A stretch of 12,510 nt of DNA from Bacteriovoracaceae bacterium UBA2394 (lineage in GTDB: Bacteria; Bdellovibrionota; UBA2394): NCBI GenBank assembly GCA_002343335.1, contig DDSI01000106.1, positions 1 through 12,510 of the forward strand, given 5' to 3'. Below are positions 6,539-12,510 of the stretch, one piece after another (position 1 is the first letter of the stretch; each line of letters begins with the position of its first letter). Below the pieces are notes generated by a model. That model was not told the origin of the DNA. It searched no databases and saw only the letters and a list, made by a program, of their open reading frames with translations. A program made the translations under genes and the position numbers.

Positions 6539-6922
6539 CTATCCTTGAACTTCGAGGCGGACCCCTTTCCCAGTCATGCAAGCTTCTTCCAACACCCCGC
6601 GCTTCGCTTCCTGCGAAGATTTTAAATCCACCAAAATTTTCATTTGCTGCGTACGAATGCTGGTGACGATATCGCGATCCCAATTTGAGATGGATTCAAA
6701 TTGCTTGGCCCAACTTTCAAGTTCCGCAAAAGCTCCTAATAAATCTTTAAGGGTGGCGCGTTGATCATGACGATGAAGTTCGTGAAGCAAATGATTGCGG
6801 TCAAATAATCGCGCCTCGACGGCGTCAAGGTCGCCGTTGTTGGCTGCTTGAAGTGCAAAGGAGGTCTTTGCCATCAACGCATCAATCAACTTTGTTTTCT
6901 TCTCTTTCCATGAGGTCTGCAT
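6539..6922 (-). CDS. Small helical protein, possibly FliT/FlgN-like chaperone
   Basis: The frame gives 137 residues from ATG 6952 or 127 from ATG 6922. The only good ribosome site, AAGGAG (6940-6935), lies inside the longer version, so I chose 6922; the spacing (12 nt) is long. A GTG at 6931 is only 3 nt from it. The protein is nearly all helix. MAKTSFALQAANNGDLDAVE followed by LFDRNHLLHELHRH resembles the pattern of FliT/FlgN flagellar export chaperones, where a D/L-rich helix precedes an R-x3-L-x3-L motif. This is similarity of style, not a proven match. It sits between a GIY-YIG nuclease gene and a larger helical protein, all on the same strand. No flagellar structural gene is visible in the window. 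Confidence 0.75.
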   Translation of the reverse strand: MQTSWKEKKTKLIDALMAKTSFALQAANNGDLDAVEARLFDRNHLLHELHRHDQRATLKDLLGAFAELESWAKQFESISNWDRDIVTSIRTQQMKILVDLKSSQEAKRGVLEEACMTGKGVRLEVQG

Positions 6923-7009
6923 CGCATCCACTCTCTCCTTAAATTCTATCATCGGATTTGTTCGACGCTCCGTTGCAACTACGACGAGTCGACGGAATAT
7001 TTGGACGCG

Positions 7010-7906
7010 TCACGTTGAAGCGTCAAAAGGAAAAGCCGTCAGGTAGTGATCGAGATCCTCGCAAGAAATGCGAACTTGGCGAAGTCCGTAGAACTTGCGA
7101 ATCTCACACAGACGTTTTGGGCCCTTTTTGTAAAATTCTTCGAGCGCTTCCACATCACTTTGAATCATCGATGCCCAAAATTTTGTACCAAAGTTCTCTG
7201 AGTGGAATGTGTCTCGCACGTAGGAAATGAGCCGCTTGGAGCGACCTTGAAAGAATTTCAATAGATGCCGCCGAAAGAGAGTCGCTTCAATGGAAGACTG
7301 TAGAGGCAGCGCAACATCTTCTCCTTGGGGAACCCAGTCGCGCTGTAGTCGTCCCGGAAGTTGCATACTGTGTTCTAGCTGGCGGCCCGAAAGATAAAGC
7401 AGCCGCGAGAGCGCCAGAACCGCCCTCCTCACTCGTCTTCGTCCTCGAAATGCACCGTAAAGCAGTGGCTGATTTTTCTCCCGAAGCCCGTTCCAAGGCT
7501 TCAATCGAAGCGCAAAATTACCTTCATTCTCTATCACCGCGATAAAGTCGTAGAATTCAGGACGAGGAATGATCACGTTGTAACGAGGCTGATGCAGCCC
7601 GAGGAGTTCACTCTCCAAAAGGAGAGCCTCCTTCTCCGTGGCTGTCAGCGTCCACCTGATTTGTCGAACGTCGTGAAGCAATCGGATCGTCTTTCGTGAA
7701 ACATCCGGCATGGAATGGACATGGCAATAAGAACGGAGACGATCCCGAAGGCATTTGGCCTTTCCTATATAGATGATTTCCCCCGCCTCATTTCGCATTT
7801 CATAAACGCCCGGACTTTGAGGGATGACTCGAAAGAATTCCGTGTCAAAGCGCAATGCCAGCGGATTACTTCGACGAAATAGACTTTTCTGTGCTAAAGA
7901 CCCCAT
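7010..7906 (-). CDS. GIY-YIG nuclease, Cho/UvrC-like
   Basis: From ATG 7906 the product is 298 residues, close to the length of E. coli Cho. Residues about 25-110 form the UvrC-type GIY-YIG domain: IPQSPGVYEMRN, then IIYIGKAKCLRDRLRSY with the conserved Arg, and TATEKEALLLESELL, whose Glu binds the metal. The UvrC-like segment YGAFRGRRRVRRAVLAL follows, then FFQGRSKRLISYVRDTF. Near the C-terminus LEEFYKKGPKRL recalls Cho-like proteins. The UVR motif for UvrB, the RNase-H-like 5' nuclease and the HhH pair of full UvrC are absent. It probably makes a 3' incision in damaged DNA, as Cho does. The longer start at 7981 would run 68 bp into the divergent methyltransferase gene and is less likely. 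A -10-like ATTAAA (7922-7927, read leftward TTTAAT) may serve it. Confidence 0.88.
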   Translation of the reverse strand: MGSLAQKSLFRRSNPLALRFDTEFFRVIPQSPGVYEMRNEAGEIIYIGKAKCLRDRLRSYCHVHSMPDVSRKTIRLLHDVRQIRWTLTATEKEALLLESELLGLHQPRYNVIIPRPEFYDFIAVIENEGNFALRLKPWNGLREKNQPLLYGAFRGRRRVRRAVLALSRLLYLSGRQLEHSMQLPGRLQRDWVPQGEDVALPLQSSIEATLFRRHLLKFFQGRSKRLISYVRDTFHSENFGTKFWASMIQSDVEALEEFYKKGPKRLCEIRKFYGLRQVRISCEDLDHYLTAFPFDAST

Positions 7907-7913
7907 CTGCGAA

Positions 7914-9104
7914 ATGAGCACATTAAAGAAAAAGTCAGAGAGAAGGTCATTCAAAATCGGAGAGGAACTCACCCTCACCATTCAAGGCCTCGGTAGCCAC
8001 GGCGAAGGACTCGGGCGCGTGGGAGAGGAGGAAATTTTCGTCCCAAAAGCCGCTCCTCAGGATCAACTTCGAGTAAAAATCTTGGAAGAAAAAAAAGGAA
8101 GATGGCGCGCGGACATTGTAGAGATTTTGCAGTCGAGCCCGCAGAGAGAAACTCCAAAATGCAAACATTTCGTTACCTGCGGAGGGTGCGACTTTCAGCA
8201 TCTCTCTTACGAGGAGCAATTGGCATGGAAAATTCGGATGACCAAGCATTGGATCCGGCGCTCTCCGCTCGAACCCCATTTGACGAAAATTCAATTTGAT
8301 TCAATCGCTGCGCCTCAACCATTCTGCTATCGCCACCGCATCCGCATGCAGGTCGCTGAGGGTAAGCTTCATTACTTTTTACCGCATTCTCATAAAATGT
8401 TTGCCGTCGAGGAATGCCCTATTTTGGAAGACGGTTTCTTCAAGCTCCTCGGCGTCGAAGCGGCTCAAATTCAAAATGCGAAGGATTGGTCGCAATCTTT
8501 TTCCGAAAATCGCCTCGTCGATCTCCGGAACCCTGGCAGGTATGACGTCGCAGGGCTAAAACTTGAGTACGACGCACAATGTTTTACCCAAGGCAATCTC
8601 TCGATGAATGAACTTCTTGTTGAAAGAGTTCTCACCGATCGAAATCTCTTGAGCAACCCAGGCGCCAGTTCGGCTCTCGATTTATTCTGCGGCATCGGAA
8701 ACTTTTCTCTTCCTCTCGCAAAAAATTTAAGATCGGTGGTAGGCGTGGAAGACTTTGAAGCTTCGCTCCATTGGGCCCGAAAGAATTCAGAGTCGCTCTC
8801 CATTAAGAATGTGGAATGGATTCATGCGAAAAGCGAAGCGGCGCTTCAGAACTTACGAAAGCAACGGCGCTGTTTTGATTGGGTTATCTTAGACCCCCCG
8901 CGAACGGGAGCACTAGAAGTCGCTCGAGAGCTAAATTCCCTTCTTCCCTCTCGAATTACCTATGTGTCTTGTAGCCTAGAGACGCTCATCCGAGATTTGA
9001 CGGCGCTTTGCAAGAAAGGCCCCTATCGTATTTCGAGATGGACGGTCGTCGATCTCTTTCCTCAAACCCATCACATCGAGTCTGTTGTAAGCCTTCAGTT
9101 GTAA
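7914..9104 (+). CDS. rlmD: 23S rRNA (uracil-C5) methyltransferase, RlmD/TrmA family
   Basis: This 396-residue SAM enzyme methylates uracil C5, in RlmD at U1939 of 23S rRNA. An N-terminal TRAM domain (FKIGEELTLTIQGLGSHGEG) is followed by three Cys in CKHFVTCGGC (C83, C89, C92) and a fourth in EECPI (about 168). The spacing matches the 4Fe-4S cluster of E. coli RlmD. FTQGNLSMN is the RNA and SAM contact. ALDLFCGIGNFSLPL is motif I, WVILDPPRTGA motif IV, and YVSCSLETLIRDL carries the nucleophilic Cys, where the family usually has SCN. ATG 7914 places the start 12 residues before the TRAM domain; no Shine-Dalgarno is visible. An RlmCD-type dual enzyme cannot be excluded. Its start lies only 7 bp from the divergent GIY-YIG start. 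Confidence 0.93.
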   Translation: MSTLKKKSERRSFKIGEELTLTIQGLGSHGEGLGRVGEEEIFVPKAAPQDQLRVKILEEKKGRWRADIVEILQSSPQRETPKCKHFVTCGGCDFQHLSYEEQLAWKIRMTKHWIRRSPLEPHLTKIQFDSIAAPQPFCYRHRIRMQVAEGKLHYFLPHSHKMFAVEECPILEDGFFKLLGVEAAQIQNAKDWSQSFSENRLVDLRNPGRYDVAGLKLEYDAQCFTQGNLSMNELLVERVLTDRNLLSNPGASSALDLFCGIGNFSLPLAKNLRSVVGVEDFEASLHWARKNSESLSIKNVEWIHAKSEAALQNLRKQRRCFDWVILDPPRTGALEVARELNSLLPSRITYVSCSLETLIRDLTALCKKGPYRISRWTVVDLFPQTHHIESVVSLQL

Positions 9105-9134
9105 AGCTTTCTTGTCTTTGCGACCATGGAGTGA

Positions 9135-9671
9135 GTGCCAAAGCAGTTTAATCAAGATCAGAAAGACTTTATCTCGTCGATGGGTGAAGCCTTCCGCGAC
9201 TCGGATGCAGATGCAAGATCGATCCTGTTTGGCGTGGGCATGGCTATCTTTGTCGTGGGAGTCATTTCTCTCGCCCTTATTTTAAAGCATCGCTTTTATC
9301 TCAAAGGTCGCTGGACCTTTCTCAAACGCGCACTTCAGGGCCGAGCAGTTTCAAGAGATAGGCTGAGAATCCGCAGAGAAGTGCTCGTTCGCAACCCTGT
9401 CGGCGGAGATATCCTCGACCAAGTTGTAACCATCGATCTCAGCGCTCACGGAATGTTCCTTAAAATGAGTCAGCCTCTTGAACGAACTGAAAAGTTTGAT
9501 TTCACTATCCTTTCCAAAGAGGACGATCGCAATGTCCGAGGCACCGCTCAGGTAGTTTGGGTTCAAAAAAAGTGGAGTCCTTTCAAGCCCACCGGCATGG
9601 GCTGTCGATTTGTCTTTATGACAAAGGATGATGAGGTAAAACTACATCGCATTCTTAAAGAAGGGCGATGA
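9135..9671 (+). CDS. Membrane-anchored PilZ (c-di-GMP-binding) protein
   Basis: The product is 178 residues. A soluble acidic N-terminus (about 1-28) precedes one membrane span at about 30-50 (ILFGVGMAIFVVGVISLALI). A short basic linker, KGRWTFLKRALQGR, leads to a PilZ domain at about 72-175. PilZ hallmarks are the Arg-rich RDRLRIRREV, standing for the R-x3-R c-di-GMP site, and TIDLSAHGMFL, matching D/N-x-S-x-x-G. VVWVQKKW and TGMGCRFVFM close the barrel. It should bind c-di-GMP at the inner membrane and pass the signal to an unknown partner. The start is GTG 9135; GGAG is 3 nt upstream, which is close, and ATG 9180 is an alternative that would keep the membrane span. It follows the rRNA methyltransferase by 30 bp and precedes queG by 4 bp. 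Confidence 0.9.
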   Translation: MPKQFNQDQKDFISSMGEAFRDSDADARSILFGVGMAIFVVGVISLALILKHRFYLKGRWTFLKRALQGRAVSRDRLRIRREVLVRNPVGGDILDQVVTIDLSAHGMFLKMSQPLERTEKFDFTILSKEDDRNVRGTAQVVWVQKKWSPFKPTGMGCRFVFMTKDDEVKLHRILKEGR

Positions 9672-9675
9672 AACC

Positions 9676-10560
9676 GTGAAATTAGAACTCGATTCTTGGG
9701 CGCGCGACTTAGGGTGGTCCGTGGCGGGAGCTTCCGCCCCGGATCTCGTGGAAGACACGCGCGACCACTTTCGCATCTGGCTCGAGCGACACAAGGGGCC
9801 ACAAATGAATTATCTTGCCCGGCGTGCGAATGAACGCTTGAATCCCAAAGAGTATTTTCCTGAGGCGCAATCGGTTCTTTGCTTTGGACTTTATTATTTT
9901 CCAGGCTGGGCGGAAGGCCCTGTGAAAGTATCCAACTACGCTTGGACGGAGGACTATCATCACCTTCTTCAAAAGAAGCTGCAGCTCACGCTGGAAAAAT
10001 TGCACGAAGTTTTTGGCCCCTTCTCTGCTCGGATTTGCGTAGATACAGCTCCCGTCTTGGAAAAAGTTTTTGCGAAGCAAGCGGGGTTAGGATGGCAGGG
10101 AAAGAATACCCTGCTACTCCATCCGGAATTCGGAAGTGCTCTTTTTCTTGGCGAGATCTTCACATCGCTTTCTCTTGAAAATTTCGAGTTAAAGCTTCCT
10201 GTCACGGATCATTGCGGAACCTGTCGCCGCTGCATCGATGCGTGCCCGACGGAAGCGCTTGAGCCCTACGTGCTTCACGCCGAGAAATGCATTTCCTATT
10301 GGACACTTGAACACAAGGGAGCATTTACAGACTCAACGCCGCAGAGCTTCCAGGGATGGGTGGCGGGCTGCGATATTTGCCAGGAGGTTTGCCCATGGAA
10401 CCGAAAGCTCATTCCTTTGCCGAGCACACCTGTGAGCGAAGATTTCAAAAATCTCACGAGAGAACGCATTTCTGATCCCTCCTGGGTTAACGGCGTAGCA
10501 TCGACCGCACTGAGTTACGTGCCTGCGGAAAACTGGCGACGAAATTTGTCGCGATCCTAA
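9676..10560 (+). CDS. queG: Epoxyqueuosine reductase QueG
   Basis: QueG reduces epoxyqueuosine to queuosine in tRNA, the last step of queuosine synthesis, using cobalamin and two 4Fe-4S clusters. QMNYLARRANERL and SVLCFGLYYFP match the N-terminal half. VDTAPVLEKVFAKQAGLGW holds the catalytic Asp (about 123), and GKNTLLLHPEFGSALFLGEI follows. The clusters use CGTCRRCIDACPTEAL (C180, C183, C186, C190), C205 in EKCISYWTLEHKG, and GCDICQEVCPWNR (C232, C235, C239). The 294-residue product ends at AENWRRNLSRS, without the HEAT-like C-terminal extension of longer QueGs such as that of B. subtilis. All eight cysteines are present. The start is GTG 9676, 4 bp after pilZ. Cobalamin dependence is family knowledge. 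Confidence 0.96.
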   Translation: MKLELDSWARDLGWSVAGASAPDLVEDTRDHFRIWLERHKGPQMNYLARRANERLNPKEYFPEAQSVLCFGLYYFPGWAEGPVKVSNYAWTEDYHHLLQKKLQLTLEKLHEVFGPFSARICVDTAPVLEKVFAKQAGLGWQGKNTLLLHPEFGSALFLGEIFTSLSLENFELKLPVTDHCGTCRRCIDACPTEALEPYVLHAEKCISYWTLEHKGAFTDSTPQSFQGWVAGCDICQEVCPWNRKLIPLPSTPVSEDFKNLTRERISDPSWVNGVASTALSYVPAENWRRNLSRS

Positions 10561-10623
10561 ATTCGAAGGTCGGAAAAATTGGCACGTCGCTGCAGCCCAT
10601 ATTTTGAGCGAGAATGGGGGTCT

Positions 10624-10896
10624 ATGTACATCGATCCCAATTTTGTTTCTGATACCACAAAAGTGCTGAAAGCCATTGGCTTAGAGAAGGAATATCGCGA
10701 TCTCTATCGAACTTCTCACGGTGGAATTGTTTTAGAAAAAAAACAAACGAAGGAAGAAATCGAAATCCCCTACGAGCTCATTGAGCTCGTTATCAAAAAG
10801 TATCGCGGATTTGAGCAAAAGATCCTCTTAGATCAGATTAAGAACCTCATTTTGAAATCCGCTGCACCCACAACGCACCGAACTCGACCCAGTTAA
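10624..10896 (+). CDS. Unknown small protein, 90 residues
   Basis: ATG 10624 gives 90 residues beginning MYIDPNFVSDTTKVLKAIGL. GGGGG (10616-10620) lies 3 nt upstream. TTG 10579, with AAGG 9 nt upstream, would add 15 residues. The protein is charged and mostly helical: LEKEYRDLYRTSHGGIVLEK, then IPYELIELVIKKYRGFEQK. It has a basic, Thr/Pro-rich tail and no Cys, signal peptide or membrane span. I recognise no domain. It lies 63 bp after queG on the same strand and ends 10 bp before the convergent queF stop, with no clear terminator between. A DNA- or protein-binding role is possible but is not shown by any motif. Confidence 0.65.
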   Translation: MYIDPNFVSDTTKVLKAIGLEKEYRDLYRTSHGGIVLEKKQTKEEIEIPYELIELVIKKYRGFEQKILLDQIKNLILKSAAPTTHRTRPS

Positions 10897-10906
10897 TCGC
10901 TTGCAA

Positions 10907-11326
10907 TCAGCGAAGTCCGTATCGAATTGCCCACTCTGGGGCTCGCGGGCCGGAGTATTGGGGAACCGCATATTCAATGCCCACATCGGTTTGAATGTTC
11001 CCTCTTCTCGTATAATCCATGACGATTTTTAAATACGCGGGCTCAATAGCCTTTCGGAGATCCGCCAATATTCGATGAGGCAGCTCCTCGTGGTAGACGT
11101 CCTCGTTTCGAAATTTATTCAAATAAAGTTTTAAAGATTTCAATTCCACAATCAGATTTTGTGGAACGACCCACAAATGGGCTGTCCAAAAATCAGGAAA
11201 ACCCGAACGTGGACACAGCGACGTACCCTCAGGACAGGTGAAATAAATTAACGTTTTGGGATCCTGATATTTAAACGGAATGGGTTCCAGCTGATTTTCT
11301 TCAATCATCCGCGTGCCGTGTTTCAT
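10907..11326 (-). CDS. queF: NADPH-dependent 7-cyano-7-deazaguanine reductase QueF (type I)
   Basis: QueF reduces preQ0 to preQ1 with NADPH for queuosine synthesis, in the cytoplasm. The 139-residue size and a single tunnelling fold fit the short type I enzymes like B. subtilis QueF. TCPEGTSLCPRSGFPDF holds the catalytic Cys in SLCP. VELKSLKLYLNKFRNEDVYH is the QueF signature, with Glu for substrate and the K-S-L-K NADPH motif, and RGNIQTDVGIEY is the C-terminal strand. The aromatic residue after CPE in B. subtilis (CPEF) is Gly here. The start ATG 11326 is preceded by AAAGGG with 4 nt spacing; a second ATG six codons inside is possible. It follows the hemD stop by 8 bp, so it is probably the third gene of a hemC-hemD-queF operon. 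Confidence 0.96.
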   Translation of the reverse strand: MKHGTRMIEENQLEPIPFKYQDPKTLIYFTCPEGTSLCPRSGFPDFWTAHLWVVPQNLIVELKSLKLYLNKFRNEDVYHEELPHRILADLRKAIEPAYLKIVMDYTRRGNIQTDVGIEYAVPQYSGPRAPEWAIRYGLR

Positions 11327-11334
11327 GCGGCCCT

Positions 11335-12042
11335 TTAAACCAGAAGCGCCTTTAGAAGCCCAGTTCCGGAGGGAGTTTTCGCCACCCTTACCTTAAACCC
11401 AAGGCTTTCAGAGTAGTTACGGGTTGTAGGTCCGATCGCGATGAAATCTAGCTCTGCCGCCAACGCCCTCATTCGTCGAATTCCAAAGGATTGCTTGAGC
11501 GCTTGGACGACGGAGGGACTCGTGAGAAAAAAAGTGGGCGATGGATATTTTTTTAGAATCCGTTCGACCGGTCTTCGCACATTGAGAAGCTCGGTCACGT
11601 AAGTGGTCATTGCAGTCACTTGATATTTGGATTGGCGCAGCGCCCTTACGGTCATGGGATCTGCTCGCATCGAGCGAGGCAAAAAAATACTCGGGTTTCG
11701 TTTGCCTGCAAAACGCTTTCTTTGACGTCTAAAATACTTGAGCAGCCCCGCTGAGTTTTGTTCAGTGAGTACAACCACCCTCGCCCCTCGAATCCCAAGT
11801 TGGGCCGCTGTCTGCGCTCCTAAGCACACAATTTCTTTAGCGCGAATCTTCCAAAGCTCCTTTCGGCTGAGAGCGTGCTTGGAAGTGAGGACAAGATAAT
11901 CAAAACTTCGTTGAGGCAAACGAGTTTTCAAAAAACGAATCCGAATGGCAGGAATGCGATGAAGCGTTATTCCTCTCTTTTTCTCAACCTCCATATCAGG
12001 ACTGAAGAGAATTGCGTGAAGATGAGAAGCTTTATTTTTCAA
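11335..12042 (-). CDS. hemD: Uroporphyrinogen-III synthase HemD
   Basis: HemD closes hydroxymethylbilane with inversion of ring D to give uroporphyrinogen III. Sequence identity in this family is always low. Here recognition rests on YLVLTSKHAL, FFLTSPSVVQALKQ and FIAIGPTTRNYSESLGFKV followed by the terminal GTGLLKAL. These are the usual paired motifs of its two alpha/beta domains. The context, directly after hemC, makes the call firm. The 235-residue length is normal. The start is TTG 12042, overlapping the hemC stop by 11 bp, which suggests translational coupling. A later ATG at 11994 would remove the first beta strand. The N-terminal half is very basic, as in FRRQRKRFAGKRN and IPAIRIRFLKTRL. 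It is followed 8 bp later by queF. Confidence 0.9.
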   Translation of the reverse strand: MKNKASHLHAILFSPDMEVEKKRGITLHRIPAIRIRFLKTRLPQRSFDYLVLTSKHALSRKELWKIRAKEIVCLGAQTAAQLGIRGARVVVLTEQNSAGLLKYFRRQRKRFAGKRNPSIFLPRSMRADPMTVRALRQSKYQVTAMTTYVTELLNVRRPVERILKKYPSPTFFLTSPSVVQALKQSFGIRRMRALAAELDFIAIGPTTRNYSESLGFKVRVAKTPSGTGLLKALLV

Positions 12043-12510
12043 GGCGTTTCAAAATTCCTCGAGCACCGTAGTTCATGAAACGCTCCCCCAATTGCTCCCC
12101 CAACTGTTCGCCATAACCAATCGGGGCAATTGCTCGATCCATCATGACCAACTGCCCGTCTTGATCGGACAAATAGGCATGAAGTCGCATTTGAAATTGT
12201 TCGATCTCGCACCAAGCCCCCAACGGAAGCGTGCAATTCCCGCCGAGAGCTTTTAGGAAGGTCCTTTCTGCTTGCGTGGCTTGTCCGGACTCATCGTGAT
12301 GAATGCGTCTTAGTTTCAAACGCAAACTTTCATCCTCTTCGCGACACTCCACCGCAATCGCTCCCTGACCGGGGGCTGGAATAAAAACTTTGGGATCAAA
12401 ATACTCGGTGATCTCATTTTCCAATCCGAGCCGCAGTAATCCGGCGGCGCTTAGAATTACGCCGTCGAGTTCACCCTCTTTTACCTTATTGACACGCGAG
12501 TCCACATTGC
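12032..12510 (-). CDS. hemC: Porphobilinogen deaminase HemC, C-terminal part (5' truncated by window)
   Basis: HemC joins four porphobilinogens into hydroxymethylbilane in the cytoplasm. The frame is open to the window edge; the GTG at 12505 is internal (N-V-D-S-R-V-N-K). About 158 residues are visible. VKEGELDGVILSAAGLLRL and FIPAPGQGAIAVECREED end domain 2. ERTFLKALGGNCTLPLGAW holds the Cys that carries the dipyrromethane cofactor. The rest is the small third domain, LHAYLSDQDGQLVM. The protein ends in GILKRLEK at TAA 12032-12034, inside the hemD start. All visible motifs are intact. The N-terminal third, with the catalytic Asp, is outside the window. Confidence 0.96.
   Translation of the reverse strand, partial: NVDSRVNKVKEGELDGVILSAAGLLRLGLENEITEYFDPKVFIPAPGQGAIAVECREEDESLRLKLRRIHHDESGQATQAERTFLKALGGNCTLPLGAWCEIEQFQMRLHAYLSDQDGQLVMMDRAIAPIGYGEQLGEQLGERFMNYGARGILKRLEK

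Noticed and set aside
6943..6951. Extended -10 promoter TGATAGAAT read leftward before the small helical gene
   Set aside because: It matches well, but has no -35 at normal spacing, and its start site would fall on or inside the only ribosome site.
1..12510. Mobile elements, CRISPR arrays, tRNA genes or phage remnants
   Set aside because: No terminal inverted repeats, transposase, regularly spaced repeats, tRNA-like folds or phage genes were found in reading both strands.

Overview
The window looks like chromosomal housekeeping sequence from a Gram-negative bacterium with roughly balanced base composition. It is densely packed: short gaps, overlapping stops and starts, and many TTG or GTG starts. 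FabI-type enoyl reductase, a full tetrapyrrole pathway segment (hemC-hemD), QueF/QueG, a membrane-bound PilZ protein and a tandem cyclic-nucleotide-binding protein together fit a deltaproteobacterium-like or Bdellovibrionota-like genome. That taxonomic guess is inference from gene content and style, not a sequence match. I see no tRNA, rRNA, IS element, phage gene, CRISPR array or toxin-antitoxin pair.

Layout. (1) 1-266: the 3' end of an RsmB-type rRNA m5C methyltransferase on +. (2) 267-734: a long gap holding an unassigned open frame and a strong hairpin with a T-tract (678-730). (3) 735/753-1790: an unrecognised cysteine-free acidic protein on +. (4) 4054-1825 on -: a possible 32-residue CxxC peptide, a protein with two cyclic-nucleotide-binding domains, and fabI, closely spaced as one operon. 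(5) 4088-5879 on +: a possible short leader ORF, a compact gpsA, and an unknown exported protein. (6) 7906-5876 on -: a Cho/UvrC-like GIY-YIG nuclease, then two unknown helical proteins, the first resembling FliT/FlgN chaperones in style. (7) 7914-10896 on +: an RlmD/TrmA-family rRNA m5U methyltransferase, a membrane-anchored PilZ protein, queG and an unknown 90-residue protein. (8) 12510-10907 on -: hemC (cut by the window edge), hemD and queF.

How the genes relate. Three themes recur. Envelope lipid synthesis is represented by fabI and the divergent gpsA, which supplies sn-glycerol-3-phosphate for phospholipids; fabI overlaps a putative cyclic-nucleotide sensor. RNA modification is represented by the RsmB-like and RlmD-like rRNA methyltransferases and by QueF and QueG, which act early and last in queuosine synthesis. 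Tetrapyrrole synthesis (HemC then HemD) makes uroporphyrinogen III, the precursor of haem and cobalamin; QueG is a cobalamin-dependent enzyme, so the pathways may be linked in function, though the two sets lie on opposite strands.

No obvious new defence or mobile system is present. The items most worth a second look are the compact GpsA, the hairpin before the unknown gene at 735/753, the two small ORFs between the CNB gene and gpsA, and the two unknown helical proteins with their nuclease neighbour.
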